NCBI GenBank assembly: GCA_964455905.1 | Contig: CAYVYN010000002.1 | Location: forward strand, 1 to 64,000 | From: CAIJXB01 sp964455905 | Lineage (GTDB): Bacteria > Chlamydiota > Chlamydiia > Chlamydiales > Rhabdochlamydiaceae | Direction of reading: 5' to 3' | DNA length: 64,000 bases | Shown here: piece after piece, positions 42,413 to 52,400 of the stretch | How positions within the stretch are numbered: the first letter of the stretch is position 1 | Layout of the letters: each line of letters begins with the position of its first letter | Translations under genes and position numbers: made by a program | The notes under the pieces: generated by a model | Database searches by the model: none | The model's input: only the letters and a program-made list of their open reading frames with translations | Told to the model about the DNA's origin: nothing

Positions 42413-42443
42413 AACAGGTTAGGTATTTAATACCTAACCTGTT
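42413..42443 (+). terminator. Perfect hairpin between tuf and tRNA-Trp
   Basis: AACAGGTTAGGTATT (42413-42427) and AATACCTAACCTGTT (42429-42443) form a perfect long stem, in practice about 13 pairs with a 5-base loop, seven bases behind the tuf stop. Only four T follow. It may terminate tuf transcripts in part or serve as a processing site ahead of the tRNA. Confidence 0.55.
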
Positions 42444-42445
42444 TT

Positions 42446-42518
42446 GGGTGTGTAGCTCAGTTGGTAGAGCAGCGATCTCCAAAGTCGCTGGTCGGGGGTT
42501 CGAGTCCCTCCGCACTCG
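42446..42518 (+). tRNA. tRNA-Trp (CCA anticodon)
   Basis: The acceptor GGGTGTG pairs with CGCACTC (with G-T wobbles). The D-arm is GCTC..GAGC, the anticodon arm GCGAT-CTCCAAA-GTCGC and the T-arm GGGGG-TTCGAGT-CCCTC. The anticodon is CCA. It lies two bases behind the tuf hairpin and 46 bases ahead of secE. Confidence 0.95.
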
Positions 42519-42564
42519 ATATGTTGATAGTGAATGAATAATAAAACTATAAAGGAGATCTAAG

Positions 42565-42798
42565 ATGGAAGTGAAAAAAAATCGTCTGAAAAATCAAAAA
42601 TCTCTGTTTGTACATATTCAGGAGCTTAAAGAAGAACTGCAAAAAGTAAGTTGGACGAATAAAGAAGAATTACGATTTTCTACAAAAATGGTCGTGTTAT
42701 CAACGCTTTTTTTTGGCTTTGGTATTTACTTTGTTGATTTTTTGATTAAAGGTAGTTTGGATTTAATTAAAGCGATTTTGCATTTTATTTTTGGTTAA
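42565..42798 (+). CDS. secE: Preprotein translocase subunit SecE
   Basis: The 77-aa protein has the short bacterial SecE form. A charged amphipathic helix with the conserved ELKEELQKVSWTNKEE (the 'KV.WP...E' motif, here SWT) precedes a single transmembrane helix (MVVLSTLFFGFGIYFVDFLI). It stabilises SecY in the inner membrane. AGGAG lies just ahead of the ATG at 42565. nusG follows after 14 bases, the usual secE-nusG pairing. Confidence 0.93.
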   Translation: MEVKKNRLKNQKSLFVHIQELKEELQKVSWTNKEELRFSTKMVVLSTLFFGFGIYFVDFLIKGSLDLIKAILHFIFG

Positions 42799-42812
42799 TT
42801 AGTAGGGACAAC

Positions 42813-43361
42813 ATGCATAAATGGTACGTGATTCAAGCCGTTCCGGGTCTTGAAAAAAAAGTGAAAAAGTCTCTTGAAGAGAATTTAGAGTCTAAAGGGA
42901 TGAGTGAGCTTATTAGTCAAATTCTCGTGCCAACTGAAAATGTTGCCGAAGTGAAAAAAGGTCAACAAAAAGTTAGCGAAAAGAAAATGTGGCCAGGCTA
43001 TATTCTTATTTTCATGACGCTTACAGATGATTCTTGGATGTTTGTAAAAAACACTAATGGCGTTCTTGAGTTTCTCGGTGGAGCAAATCCATATGCCCTT
43101 CCTCAGCATGAGGTTGATGCCATATTGAATGAACTTGAAGAGAAAAAGAAAGGCGTTGTTCAAAAGCACAATATCTCTATTGGAGATAAGGTTAAGATTA
43201 CAGATGGAGTTTTTGTAAACTTTGTAGGTTCTGTAATTGAAGTGTTCCATGACAAAGGTAGACTCAGTGTTATGGTAGCTATTTTTGGTCGAGAGACCAG
43301 AGTCGATGATTTAGAGTTTTGGCAAGTCGAACAGGTTTCGACTGAGTCAGAAGTCGTTTAG
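42813..43361 (+). CDS. nusG: Transcription termination/antitermination protein NusG
   Basis: The 182-aa protein has an NGN domain (HKWYVIQAVPGLEKKVKKSL, WPGYILIFMTLTDDSWMFVK, NGVLEFLGGANP). A C-terminal KOW domain follows (GDKVKITDGVFVNFVGSVIE, RETRVDDLEFWQVEQV). It binds RNA polymerase and couples it to Rho or the ribosome. It lies directly ahead of the ribosomal protein genes and is probably co-transcribed with secE. Confidence 0.96.
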   Translation: MHKWYVIQAVPGLEKKVKKSLEENLESKGMSELISQILVPTENVAEVKKGQQKVSEKKMWPGYILIFMTLTDDSWMFVKNTNGVLEFLGGANPYALPQHEVDAILNELEEKKKGVVQKHNISIGDKVKITDGVFVNFVGSVIEVFHDKGRLSVMVAIFGRETRVDDLEFWQVEQVSTESEVV

Positions 43362-43380
43362 ATTGCAGTAAGGAAGAACA

Positions 43381-43809
43381 ATGGCAAAAAAACTTGTTAA
43401 GACGATTAAACTGCAGATTCCTGCAGGGAAAGCAAATCCAGCCCCACCTATCGGTCCAGCCCTTGGGGGTGCCGGGGTAAATATTATGGCTTTCTGTAAG
43501 GAATTTAACGCGAAAACTCAGGATAAAGCAGGGGATATTCTTCCTGTTGTTATTTCTGTGTATTCCGATAAAACGTTTACTTTTATCACTAAACAGCCTC
43601 CTTCTTCCCGTCTTATTTTAAAAGAGCTCGGGATTGAGTCAGGTTCTAAAGTGCCAAATAGAAACAAAGTAGGAAAGCTCACAAAAACGCAAGTTCGAAA
43701 AATTGCAAAGTCAAAAATTTCGGATATGCGAGTGAATTCAGAAGAAGCTGCTATGCAGCTTATTATAGGTACAGCACGCTCAATGGGCGTGGACGTAATT
43801 GAAGGCTAA
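43381..43809 (+). CDS. rplK: 50S ribosomal protein L11
   Basis: The 142-aa protein has the L11 pattern: VKTIKLQIPAGKANPAPPIG, PALGGAGVNIMAFCKEFNAK, the PPSSRLILKELGIESGSK linker and a C-terminal rRNA-binding domain ending MQLIIGTARSMGVDVIEG. It binds 23S rRNA at the GTPase-associated centre. It is separated from rplA by two bases. Confidence 0.97.
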   Translation: MAKKLVKTIKLQIPAGKANPAPPIGPALGGAGVNIMAFCKEFNAKTQDKAGDILPVVISVYSDKTFTFITKQPPSSRLILKELGIESGSKVPNRNKVGKLTKTQVRKIAKSKISDMRVNSEEAAMQLIIGTARSMGVDVIEG

Positions 43810-43811
43810 AT

Positions 43812-44519
43812 ATGTCGCATCAAAGTAAAAGATTTCGGGAGATAGCTAAACTACATGAGGCCGGAAAAGCCTATACGTTGTTAGAAGCTATCGAAATTTT
43901 AAAGAAATGTCCTCCGACAAAGTTTGATCAGTCGGTGGAGCTGTCGCTTAAAACAGGCGTAGAAGCGCAAAAATCAGATCAGCAGGTGCGTGGAACTGTA
44001 TCATTACCGAATGGTACAGGGAAAAAGATTGTTCTTGTCGTGTTTGCTCGCGGTGAGAAAATTAAAGAAGCTCTTGATGCTGGAGCTGATTATGCGGGAA
44101 ACGAAGATCTCTTCGAGAAAATTAAATCAGGCTGGACAGACTTTAGTGGTGTTATATCTACTCCAGATATGATGCGTGAAGTTGGTAAATTGGGAAAAAT
44201 ACTAGGTCCTCGAGGCCTTATGCCAACTCCTAAAGCTGGAACTGTGACAACAGATGTAGCAAAAGCTGTGGTTGAAGTAAAAGCAGGTAAAATTGAGTTT
44301 AAAACAGATAAGCATGGTGTAATTAATAATTCCGTCGGCAAAGTTTCTTTTACAAAAGAACAACTTTACGAGAATATGTTAGTTTACTTGCTTTCTATTG
44401 CAAGATCAAGACCTGCGACTGCTAAAGGACAATTTTTAAAACTGCTTTCTATGTCTAGTACAATGGGGCCTGGATTAAAAATTGACTTACATTCAATCCC
44501 AGAGATACAAGGAGTGTAA
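43812..44519 (+). CDS. rplA: 50S ribosomal protein L1
   Basis: The 235-aa protein has the L1 two-domain fold: SVELSLKTGVEAQKSDQQVR, GTVSLPNGTGKKIVLVVFAR, and the signature KLGKILGPRGLMPTPKAGTV near residue 130. The C-terminus is KIDLHSIPEIQGV. It forms the L1 stalk and in other bacteria represses its own operon. It lies between rplK and rplJ with very short gaps. Confidence 0.97.
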   Translation: MSHQSKRFREIAKLHEAGKAYTLLEAIEILKKCPPTKFDQSVELSLKTGVEAQKSDQQVRGTVSLPNGTGKKIVLVVFARGEKIKEALDAGADYAGNEDLFEKIKSGWTDFSGVISTPDMMREVGKLGKILGPRGLMPTPKAGTVTTDVAKAVVEVKAGKIEFKTDKHGVINNSVGKVSFTKEQLYENMLVYLLSIARSRPATAKGQFLKLLSMSSTMGPGLKIDLHSIPEIQGV

Positions 44520-44524
44520 AGATT

Positions 44525-45061
44525 ATGAGACCCGAAAAAACATTGCTTTTAGAAGGAATTAAGAAGGGGATTAGTAATTCAACTGCTCTAATCTTTGCAA
44601 CGTATGATAGAATGAATCCTAATCTTGCAGCTGCTTTTCGTATGAATGTAGGAAAAACTGGTGCAAATTTTGCTGTTGTAAAGAAGAGAATTCTTCTAAA
44701 AGCAGCAGAAAAAGCGGGGCTTACTTTAGATCGTGCGAACTTAACTGGTCACGTTGGTGTTATTTTCACAGAAAATGATCCTGTGCAGACAACTAAGTAT
44801 GTATATCAGTTTCGTAAAGAAAATGCTGCTAATTTTAATGTCTTAGGTGGTAGATTTGAGGGAGTTCTTTGTTCTGCACAAGATGTAGAGCAAATTTCTC
44901 AATTACCGGGCCGAGATGAAATGCGAGCTCAGCTACTAGGTCTTTTAGAAGCGCCAATGAGTCAAACGCTTGCTGTTTTTGAAGCATTACTAAGCAGTGT
45001 TATATATTGTTTGGACAATAAAGTCGCAGAAAGTGAAGAAAAGTCCGATTTAGAAAATTAA
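44525..45061 (+). CDS. rplJ: 50S ribosomal protein L10
   Basis: The 178-aa protein holds L7/L12 dimers on the ribosomal stalk. Recognisable parts are STALIFATYDRMNPNLAAAF, KTGANFAVVKKRILLKAAEK, HVGVIFTEND and QISQLPGRDEMRAQLLGLL. The C-terminal helix that binds L7/L12 follows. It sits directly ahead of rplL, as usual. No separate leader signal was identified. Confidence 0.95.
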   Translation: MRPEKTLLLEGIKKGISNSTALIFATYDRMNPNLAAAFRMNVGKTGANFAVVKKRILLKAAEKAGLTLDRANLTGHVGVIFTENDPVQTTKYVYQFRKENAANFNVLGGRFEGVLCSAQDVEQISQLPGRDEMRAQLLGLLEAPMSQTLAVFEALLSSVIYCLDNKVAESEEKSDLEN

Positions 45062-45087
45062 AAAAGATCAATTAATGAGGTTTTAAC

Positions 45088-45486
45088 GTGAGTACTCAAG
45101 AACAAACAATCGAAAATTTAGTCGAAGAACTTAGCAAATTAAGCGTTTTGGATATGTCCAAACTTAAAACTGCTTTAGAAGATAAGTGGGGCGTAAAAGC
45201 TTCTGCTGGAGCTGCTGTTATGATGGCTGCACCTGCTGCTGCTGCTGCACCTGCTGCTGCTGAATCTACAGAATTCCAAATTACTTTAGAAGCGTCTCCT
45301 GCTGACAAGAAAATTGGAGTTATTAAAGTAGTAAGAGAGCTTACAGGACTCGGACTTAAAGAAGCGAAGGATCTCGTAGATGGAGCTCCTAAAGTTCTAA
45401 AAGAAAGTAGCCCAAAAGCTGAAGCAGATGACATTTCTAAAAAAGTAGCTGCTGCTGGTGGTAAAGTGACACTAAAAGGTCTTTAA
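45088..45486 (+). CDS. rplL: 50S ribosomal protein L7/L12
   Basis: The 132-aa protein has an N-terminal dimerisation domain (TIENLVEELSKLSVLDMSKL), an alanine-rich hinge (AAPAAAAAPAAAEST) and a C-terminal factor-binding domain (KKIGVIKVVRELTGLGLKEA; DLVDGAPKVLKE). It recruits translational GTPases. It is followed by a 169-base gap with several hairpins before rpoB. Confidence 0.97.
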   Translation: MSTQEQTIENLVEELSKLSVLDMSKLKTALEDKWGVKASAGAAVMMAAPAAAAAPAAAESTEFQITLEASPADKKIGVIKVVRELTGLGLKEAKDLVDGAPKVLKESSPKAEADDISKKVAAAGGKVTLKGL

Positions 45487-45510
45487 GATTTTTTCTTAAA
45501 GGTGTTTTTA

Positions 45511-45604
45511 AAGGAGTAGAAGCTGAAAAGCTTCTTCTCCTTGCTTTATTTAAAAACTGTGAGTTTTCTAGTTTATTAAAATTGAAACACAACTTTTCTG
45601 TGTT
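45511..45604 (+). promoter_or_regulatory. Three successive hairpins between rplL and rpoB
   Basis: The first stem is AAGGAGTAGAAGCT/AGCTTCTTCTCCTT (45511-45524/45529-45542), with one mismatch and a GAAA loop. AAAACT-GTG-AGTTTT (45553-45567) is the second. AACACA-N7-TGTGTT (45586-45604) is the third. No long T-tract follows the first, so partial termination or RNase III processing that sets the ratio of ribosomal protein to polymerase mRNA is the likely role. Confidence 0.55.
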
Positions 45605-45655
45605 GCGCTAGAATTCTTATTCTATTCATAAATTCTTAGGTTAGGAGCGATTTCA

Positions 45656-48600
45656 ATGCTTAAAAAGCCGCCTCATCGGGTGAGTTTTCGTGAAAGGGAA
45701 GAGATTATAGATCTTCCAAATCTGATTGAAATTCAAATCAAGTCGTATAAACAATTTCTCCAAGCGGACAAACTGCCTCATGAACGAGAAAATGCAGGAC
45801 TGCAAGAGGTGTTCAGCGAAATCTTTCCAATCAAATCTTACGACGAAAAGACCATTCTAGAATTTCTTTCTTATAATTTAGGTGTTCCAAAATACAATCC
45901 CGAAGAGTGCATGCGTCGTGGAATTACCTATAATGTTACTTTAAAAGTGAAGTTTCGTTTAACAGATGAAACAGGAATTAAGGAAGAAGAAGTCTATATG
46001 GGAACCCTTCCTGTTATGACTGACAAGGGAACGTTTGTAATTAACGGCGCGGAGCGCGTTATTGTTTCTCAGCTTCATAGATCTCCAGGTGTTGCTTTCG
46101 AACAAGAAAGGCATGCAAAAGGAACTGTTATTTACTCTTTCCGTATCATTCCATACAGAGGAAGCTGGTTAGAAGGAGCATTTGATTCTAATGATCTGAT
46201 TTATATTTATATTGATCGTAAAAAACGAAGAAGAAAAATTCTTGCAACATCTTTTATCAGGACCCTAGGATATTCTTCTGATGCTGATATTATCGAAGAG
46301 TTTTTTAGTACTGTAAAAGTGAAAATCCGTTCTGATAAAGATTTCACAAAACTAGTTGGAAAAATTTTAGCAGAAGATGTAGTTGATGAAGAGTCAGGCG
46401 TTCCATTTGGTAAGGCTTCTGAAAAGCTCACTACAGCTATGTTAAAAAGAATGTTAGATGCAGAAATCCCTGCTGTCAAAATTGCAGAAGATGCAGACGA
46501 AACAAGTCCTATTATCAAGATGTTAGGTAAGGATCCAACAGATTCTTACGAGTCAGCTTTAAAGGATTTTTATCGTAAAATTAGACCAGGTGAACCTGCT
46601 ACATTATCTAACGCCCGTTCTGCTATTATGCGTCTTTTCTTTGATCCGAAAAGATATAATTTGGGTAGAGTTGGTCGTTATAAGTTGAATTTTAAATTAG
46701 GCAAGACAATTTCAGATGAAGAAATTCAAAATGTAACTCTGAAAAAAGAAGATATTATTTATGCTCTAAAATATCTTGTACAGCTTAAAAAAGGTGACGA
46801 AAGCGTTCATGTTGACGATATAGATCATTTAGGTAATCGTCGTGTTCGTTCTGTGGGCGAGTTGATTCAAAACCAATGCCGTATTGGGCTTGCTAGAATG
46901 GAGAAAATTGTTAAGGAGAGAATGAATTTATTTGATTTTTCTTCTGACACATTGACTCCAGGAAAAATTGTGTCTGCTAAGGGATTAGCCGGTGTTTTAA
47001 AAGACTTCTTTGGAAGATCTCAGCTTTCTCAATTTATGGATCAAACCAATCCTATTGCAGAGCTTACTCATAAACGTCGTCTTTCATCCTTAGGACCAGG
47101 TGGTCTTAATAGAGAAAGAGCAGGTTTTGAAGTTCGAGACGTTCATTCAAGCCACTATGGTAGAATTTGTCCTATTGAAACGCCAGAAGGTCCAAACATT
47201 GGATTGATCACTTCTTTAGCTTCTTTTGCTAAAATTAACGAGTTTGGATTTATTGAAACTCCTTACCGTGTAATACGAGATGGTGTTGTTACTTCTGAAG
47301 TAGAGTATATGACTGCAGACCAAGAAGAAAACTGTGTTATAGCGCAGGCTTCGGCAGCTTTAGATGAACATAATATGTTTACTGAAGACATGTGCTGGGC
47401 TCGTTATAATGGAGAGTCTTTGAAGATGGACACTAAAAAAGCAACCCATATGGACGTTTCTTCAAAGCAGCTCGTTTCTATTGTTACAGGTCTGATTCCA
47501 TTTTTGGAGCACGATGATGCTAACCGAGCTCTGATGGGTTCTAACATGCAACGTCAAGCCGTTCCTCTTTTGAAAACAGATGCTCCTGTTGTCGGAACCG
47601 GATTAGAATTGCGTTCAGCTAAAGATTCTGGCGCTGTTGTGATTGCAGAAGAAGATGGCGTTGTAGAATACGTGGATGGTTTTAAAATTGTAATAGCTTC
47701 TAAGGCTAACCTTTCTCATAAAAAAACGTATGTTTTACGTAAATTCTTACGTTCTAATGGCGGAACTTGTGTAAATCAAACTCCTCTTTGTCACGTCGGT
47801 GATGAAATTGTAGCGGGGGACATTATTGCAGATGGTCCAGCTACAGATTTAGGAGAAATTGCATTAGGTAAAAACGTCCTTGTAGCATTCATGCCTTGGT
47901 GTGGATATAACTTTGAAGATGCTATTATTATTTCTGAGAAGCTATTAAGAGAAGATTATTATACTTCTATTTATTTAGAAGAATTTGAGTTAACAGCGAG
48001 AGATACGAAGCTAGGAAAAGAAGAAATTACAAAGGATATTCCAAACGTTTCAGAGGAAATTCTTGCTAATTTGGGTGATGATGGAATCATCCGTATTGGT
48101 GCTGAAGTAAAGCCTGGTGATATTCTTGTAGGTAAGATTACTCCTAAATCAGAAACAGAATTAGCTCCAGAAGAACGCCTTTTAAGAGCGATCTTCGGAG
48201 AGAAAGCTGCAGATGTTAAAGATGCCTCTTTAACAGCGCCTCCGGGAACAGAGGGTGTTGTTATGGACGTAAAGGTCTTTAGTCGTAGAGATCGTCTTTC
48301 TAAAACAGATGATGAGCTAGTTGAAGAAGCTTCTCGTGTTAAAGATGCTCACCAAGATTATAAAACAAAAGAAGCTGAACTTGTGATGGAATTTCACGAG
48401 AAGCTTGGAGCTTTGCTTATGAATGAGCAAGCACCAGGTCCTATCTTGCATCGTAAGACGGGTGATATTGTTTTAGCTGAAGGAGCTTTAATTACACAAG
48501 AAGTTATAGAACAACTAGAAACAGAAAAACTTGAAGATCTTATTATATCTGATCATGAGTTGTATGCTCTTTTAAAAGATATCTTAAGAGAGTATGATAC

Positions 48601-49417
48601 ACAGATTCAAACTCTTCAAATGCAGCATAAAACTGAAATTGAAGTAATGAAGAAGGGAGATACAGAGCTTGATCCTGGCGTTATCCGACAGGTAAAAGTA
48701 TATGTTGCTTCTAAGCGTAAGTTACAAGTTGGTGATAAAATGGCGGGACGCCACGGTAACAAAGGGGTAGTATCCCGCGTTGTGCCTGAAGCGGATATGC
48801 CTTATTTACCAGACGGACAAACGATAGAAGTGATTTTGAATCCTTTAGGGGTACCTTCTCGTATGAATATGGGTCAGCTTTTAGAGACTCATTTAGGATT
48901 TGCTGCACGACGTTCTGGCGTTTACGTAAAGAGTCCTGTTTTTGAAGGTTTCCAAGAGTCAGCTATTTGGGAAATGATGAAAAAACTAGGTCTTCCTGAG
49001 GATGGAAAATTATTCCTTTATGATGGAAGAACTGGAGAGCGTTTTGATAATCGTGTTGTGGTTGGATATATTTATATCTTGAAACTCAGTCACTTAGTTG
49101 CTGATAAAATCCACGCCCGTTCTATTGGACCTTATTCATTAGTTACTCAGCAGCCGCTTGGAGGAAAAGCACAGCAGGGAGGTCAGCGTTTAGGGGAGAT
49201 GGAAGTGTGGGCTCTTGAAGCATATGGAGCAGCGCACCTCTTACAAGAAATGCTTACTGTAAAATCTGATGACGTTGCGGGACGTACTCGTATCTATGAG
49301 TCCATTGTAAAAGGAGAGAATGTCTTGAATGCCGGTACTCCGGAATCATTTAACGTTCTTGTGAAAGAGATGCAAGGGCTTTGTTTAGATATTCGCGCTG
49401 AAAGCGCTGAAGTTTAA
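45656..49417 (+). CDS. rpoB: DNA-directed RNA polymerase subunit beta
   Basis: The 1253-aa protein is complete. The N-terminus (PPHRVSFREREEIIDLPNLI) is of chlamydial type. Key parts are the fork/rifampicin region QLSQFMDQTNPIAELTHKRR, ETPEGPNIGLI near residue 515, the GDKMAGRHGNKGVVS segment near residue 1030, and the C-terminal GGQRLGEMEVWALEAYGAAH clamp segment. The rifampicin region shows no common resistance change (DQTN and HKRRL intact). It is separated from rpoC by 27 bases. Confidence 0.98.
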   Translation: MLKKPPHRVSFREREEIIDLPNLIEIQIKSYKQFLQADKLPHERENAGLQEVFSEIFPIKSYDEKTILEFLSYNLGVPKYNPEECMRRGITYNVTLKVKFRLTDETGIKEEEVYMGTLPVMTDKGTFVINGAERVIVSQLHRSPGVAFEQERHAKGTVIYSFRIIPYRGSWLEGAFDSNDLIYIYIDRKKRRRKILATSFIRTLGYSSDADIIEEFFSTVKVKIRSDKDFTKLVGKILAEDVVDEESGVPFGKASEKLTTAMLKRMLDAEIPAVKIAEDADETSPIIKMLGKDPTDSYESALKDFYRKIRPGEPATLSNARSAIMRLFFDPKRYNLGRVGRYKLNFKLGKTISDEEIQNVTLKKEDIIYALKYLVQLKKGDESVHVDDIDHLGNRRVRSVGELIQNQCRIGLARMEKIVKERMNLFDFSSDTLTPGKIVSAKGLAGVLKDFFGRSQLSQFMDQTNPIAELTHKRRLSSLGPGGLNRERAGFEVRDVHSSHYGRICPIETPEGPNIGLITSLASFAKINEFGFIETPYRVIRDGVVTSEVEYMTADQEENCVIAQASAALDEHNMFTEDMCWARYNGESLKMDTKKATHMDVSSKQLVSIVTGLIPFLEHDDANRALMGSNMQRQAVPLLKTDAPVVGTGLELRSAKDSGAVVIAEEDGVVEYVDGFKIVIASKANLSHKKTYVLRKFLRSNGGTCVNQTPLCHVGDEIVAGDIIADGPATDLGEIALGKNVLVAFMPWCGYNFEDAIIISEKLLREDYYTSIYLEEFELTARDTKLGKEEITKDIPNVSEEILANLGDDGIIRIGAEVKPGDILVGKITPKSETELAPEERLLRAIFGEKAADVKDASLTAPPGTEGVVMDVKVFSRRDRLSKTDDELVEEASRVKDAHQDYKTKEAELVMEFHEKLGALLMNEQAPGPILHRKTGDIVLAEGALITQEVIEQLETEKLEDLIISDHELYALLKDILREYDTQIQTLQMQHKTEIEVMKKGDTELDPGVIRQVKVYVASKRKLQVGDKMAGRHGNKGVVSRVVPEADMPYLPDGQTIEVILNPLGVPSRMNMGQLLETHLGFAARRSGVYVKSPVFEGFQESAIWEMMKKLGLPEDGKLFLYDGRTGERFDNRVVVGYIYILKLSHLVADKIHARSIGPYSLVTQQPLGGKAQQGGQRLGEMEVWALEAYGAAHLLQEMLTVKSDDVAGRTRIYESIVKGENVLNAGTPESFNVLVKEMQGLCLDIRAESAEV

Positions 49418-49444
49418 TTTATCTGTGTGCAAGGGGAGACACTC

Positions 49445-52400
49445 ATGACAGAAGAAGAGTTCCAAGGAGCCCGTTTTGATAAGTTGACCATTAAATTGGC
49501 ATCCGGTGATGTCATTCGCGATGACTGGTCGAGGGGAGAAATTAAAAAACCGGAAACGATTAATTATCGTACGTTTAAGCCTGAGAAAGGTGGACTTTTT
49601 TGTGAGAAGATTTTTGGTCCTATGAGAGACTGGGAATGTGCTTGCGGCAAGTATAAAAAAATTAAACACAAAGGTATTGTTTGCGATCGTTGTGGTGTCG
49701 AGGTTACTCTCTCTAAAGTAAGAAGAGATAGAATGGCTCACATTGAATTGGCAGTTCCTGTTGTTCATATTTGGTTTTTTAAGACAATGCCTTCTCGTAT
49801 TGGAAATATTTTAGGTATGTCTACTTCAGATTTAGAGCGAGTTATTTACTACGAAGATTACGTTGTAGTGGATGCAGGTCGTTCTACTTTAGAAAAAAAA
49901 CAGCTCCTTAATGATTTTGAATTGAGAGAAGCTCAAGAGAAGTGGGGATCAGATTCTTTTACTGTAAAAATGGGAGCTGAGGCTATTTCCAGTTTACTAG
50001 AACAAGAAGACATGCTTTCTCTTGTAGTAGATCTAAAAGAAAAACTTCGTAAAACAAAATCTATGCAAGCTAGAATGAAGCTTGCAAAACGATTAAAGAT
50101 TATAGAAGGTTTTTCTTCTTCATCTAATAAGCCTACATGGATGGTTGTATCTTACGTTCCGGTTATTCCACCGGATTTACGTCCATTAGTTGCTTTGGAT
50201 GCAGGTCGATTTGCTGCTTCAGATTTAAATGACTTATACAGAAGAGTTATCAATCGTAACAATCGTTTGAAAGCGATTTTAAAGTTGAAAACACCAGATG
50301 TAATTATCCGTAATGAAAAGAGAATGTTACAGGAAGCTGTAGATGCTCTTTTTGATAACGGTAGACATGGTCATCCTGTTATGGGCGCTGGTAATCGTCC
50401 TTTAAAAGCTCTTTCAGAGATGTTGAAAGGGAAACAAGGCCGTTTTAGACAGAACCTTTTAGGTAAGCGTGTTGACTATTCTGGGCGATCTGTTATCGTC
50501 GTTGGTCCAGAGCTGAAATTTAACCAATGTGGTCTTCCTAAAGAAATGGCTTTAGAGCTTTTTGAGCCGTTTATTGTAAAAAGATTAAAAGATGAAGGGC
50601 ATGTATATACTATTCGTTCTGCTAAGAAATTAATTCAAAAGCAAGCTGAAGAAGTGTGGGATGTTCTTGAAGAAATTATTAAAGGTCATCCTGTTCTCTT
50701 AAACCGTGCTCCTACTTTGCATAGATTAGGTATTCAAGCATTTGAACCTGTCCTTATTGAAGGGAAAGCTATTCGCGTTCATCCTCTTGTTTGTACTGCG
50801 TTTAACGCTGACTTTGACGGGGACCAAATGGCGGTGCACGTGCCTCTTTCTATTGAGGCCCAGCTAGAAGCTAAGTTGCTTATGATGGCTCCTGATAATA
50901 TTTTCTTACCTTCTTCTGGTAAGCCGGCAGCAGTACCTTCTCAGGATATGATTTTGGGATTGTATTATTTGATGTTGGATCCTTTGTATATTCCAGAAGA
51001 TTACGGACTTAAAACGAAAGTTTTCCGTAACTCAGAGGAAGTTCTTCTTGCGATGAATTCAGCAGGTAGCTGGAACTGGCATGAGACAGACCAAGGAACT
51101 AGAAGAGACTTTTTAGGCCGAGGACTTCGTGTTCACGAAAGAATCAAACTAAAGCTTGAAGACGGCATTATAGAAACTACGCCAGGTCGTGTTCTTTTTA
51201 ACACAATTGTTCCTAAAGAACTTGGATTTCAAAACTACGTTCTTCGAAAAAAGAAGATGAGTGAGCTTGTCCTTGAAACGTATAAAAAAGTAGGGTTAGA
51301 AGGTACTGTACGCTTTTTAGATAATCTAAAGAGTTTAGGATTTGCAGAAGCTACAAAGTCTGCACTTTCTATGGGTATTTGTGACGTAAGAATTCCTACT
51401 AATAAAGCTAAGGTAATCGAAGATACTTATAAGAGAGTTGCCGTTGTTGTAAAACAATACGAAGACGGGGTTATTACCGATGGAGAAAGGCACTCTAAAA
51501 TTATTAGTATTTGGACTGAAGTTTCAGACATGCTTTCCGATGAGCTTTTCAAATTGATTAGCCGTGGTAAGAAAGATGAAGCTAATCCTCTTTATTTGAT
51601 GATGGATTCTGGTGCTCGTGGTAACAAGACACAGGCAAAGCAGCTTGGAGCTCTCAGGGGTCTTATGGCTAAACCGTCAGGTGAAATTCTTGAGTTCCCG
51701 ATCACAGCGAACTTTAGGGAAGGATTAAGCGTTCTTGAGTACTTTATTTCTTCTCACGGAGCGCGTAAAGGTCTTGCAGATACAGCCTTAAAAACAGCTG
51801 ACTCAGGGTATTTAACAAGACGTCTTGTTGACGTATCACAAGATTTAATTGTGACCGAAGAAGATTGTGGGACTATAAACGGAATTGAAGTTGCAGCGAT
51901 TAAACAAGGACAAGAAGAACTTCTTCCTATCAAGGATAGAATTTTCGGAAGAACTGTTTGTGATGATATCATCCAACCAGGAAACAAGTCTTGTGTGCTT
52001 GCAAAAGCAGGAGATGTCTTAACAGTGCCTCAAGCAGAAGCTATCGATGATGCTGGTATTGAATTTGTAAAAATTCGCTCCCCACTTACTTGTGAGTCGA
52101 AAAGAGGGATTTGCTGTAAGTGTTATGGTATTAACTTAGCAAATGGTTCTTTAGTAGGATTCGGAGAAGCTGTCGGTATTATTGCTGCGCAGTCTATCGG
52201 TGAACCTGGAACTCAGTTAACAATGCGTACCTTCCACCTTGGGGGTATTGCGTCTGCAGGGTTGAGTCCAGAGCTTGTAGCTGAAAAAGAAGGTATATTG
52301 ATTTATTCTGGCGTTCGTACCGTAAAAAATGAAGACGGTGTGTGGCTTGCTTTGAATAAAAATGGTTTTGTTCACGTAGTAAGAGATGAGGGAAGGACAA

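Noticed and set aside
45096..45434. Long antisense frame through rplL
   Set aside because: Antisense of an alanine-rich gene easily stays open; the plus strand is certain.
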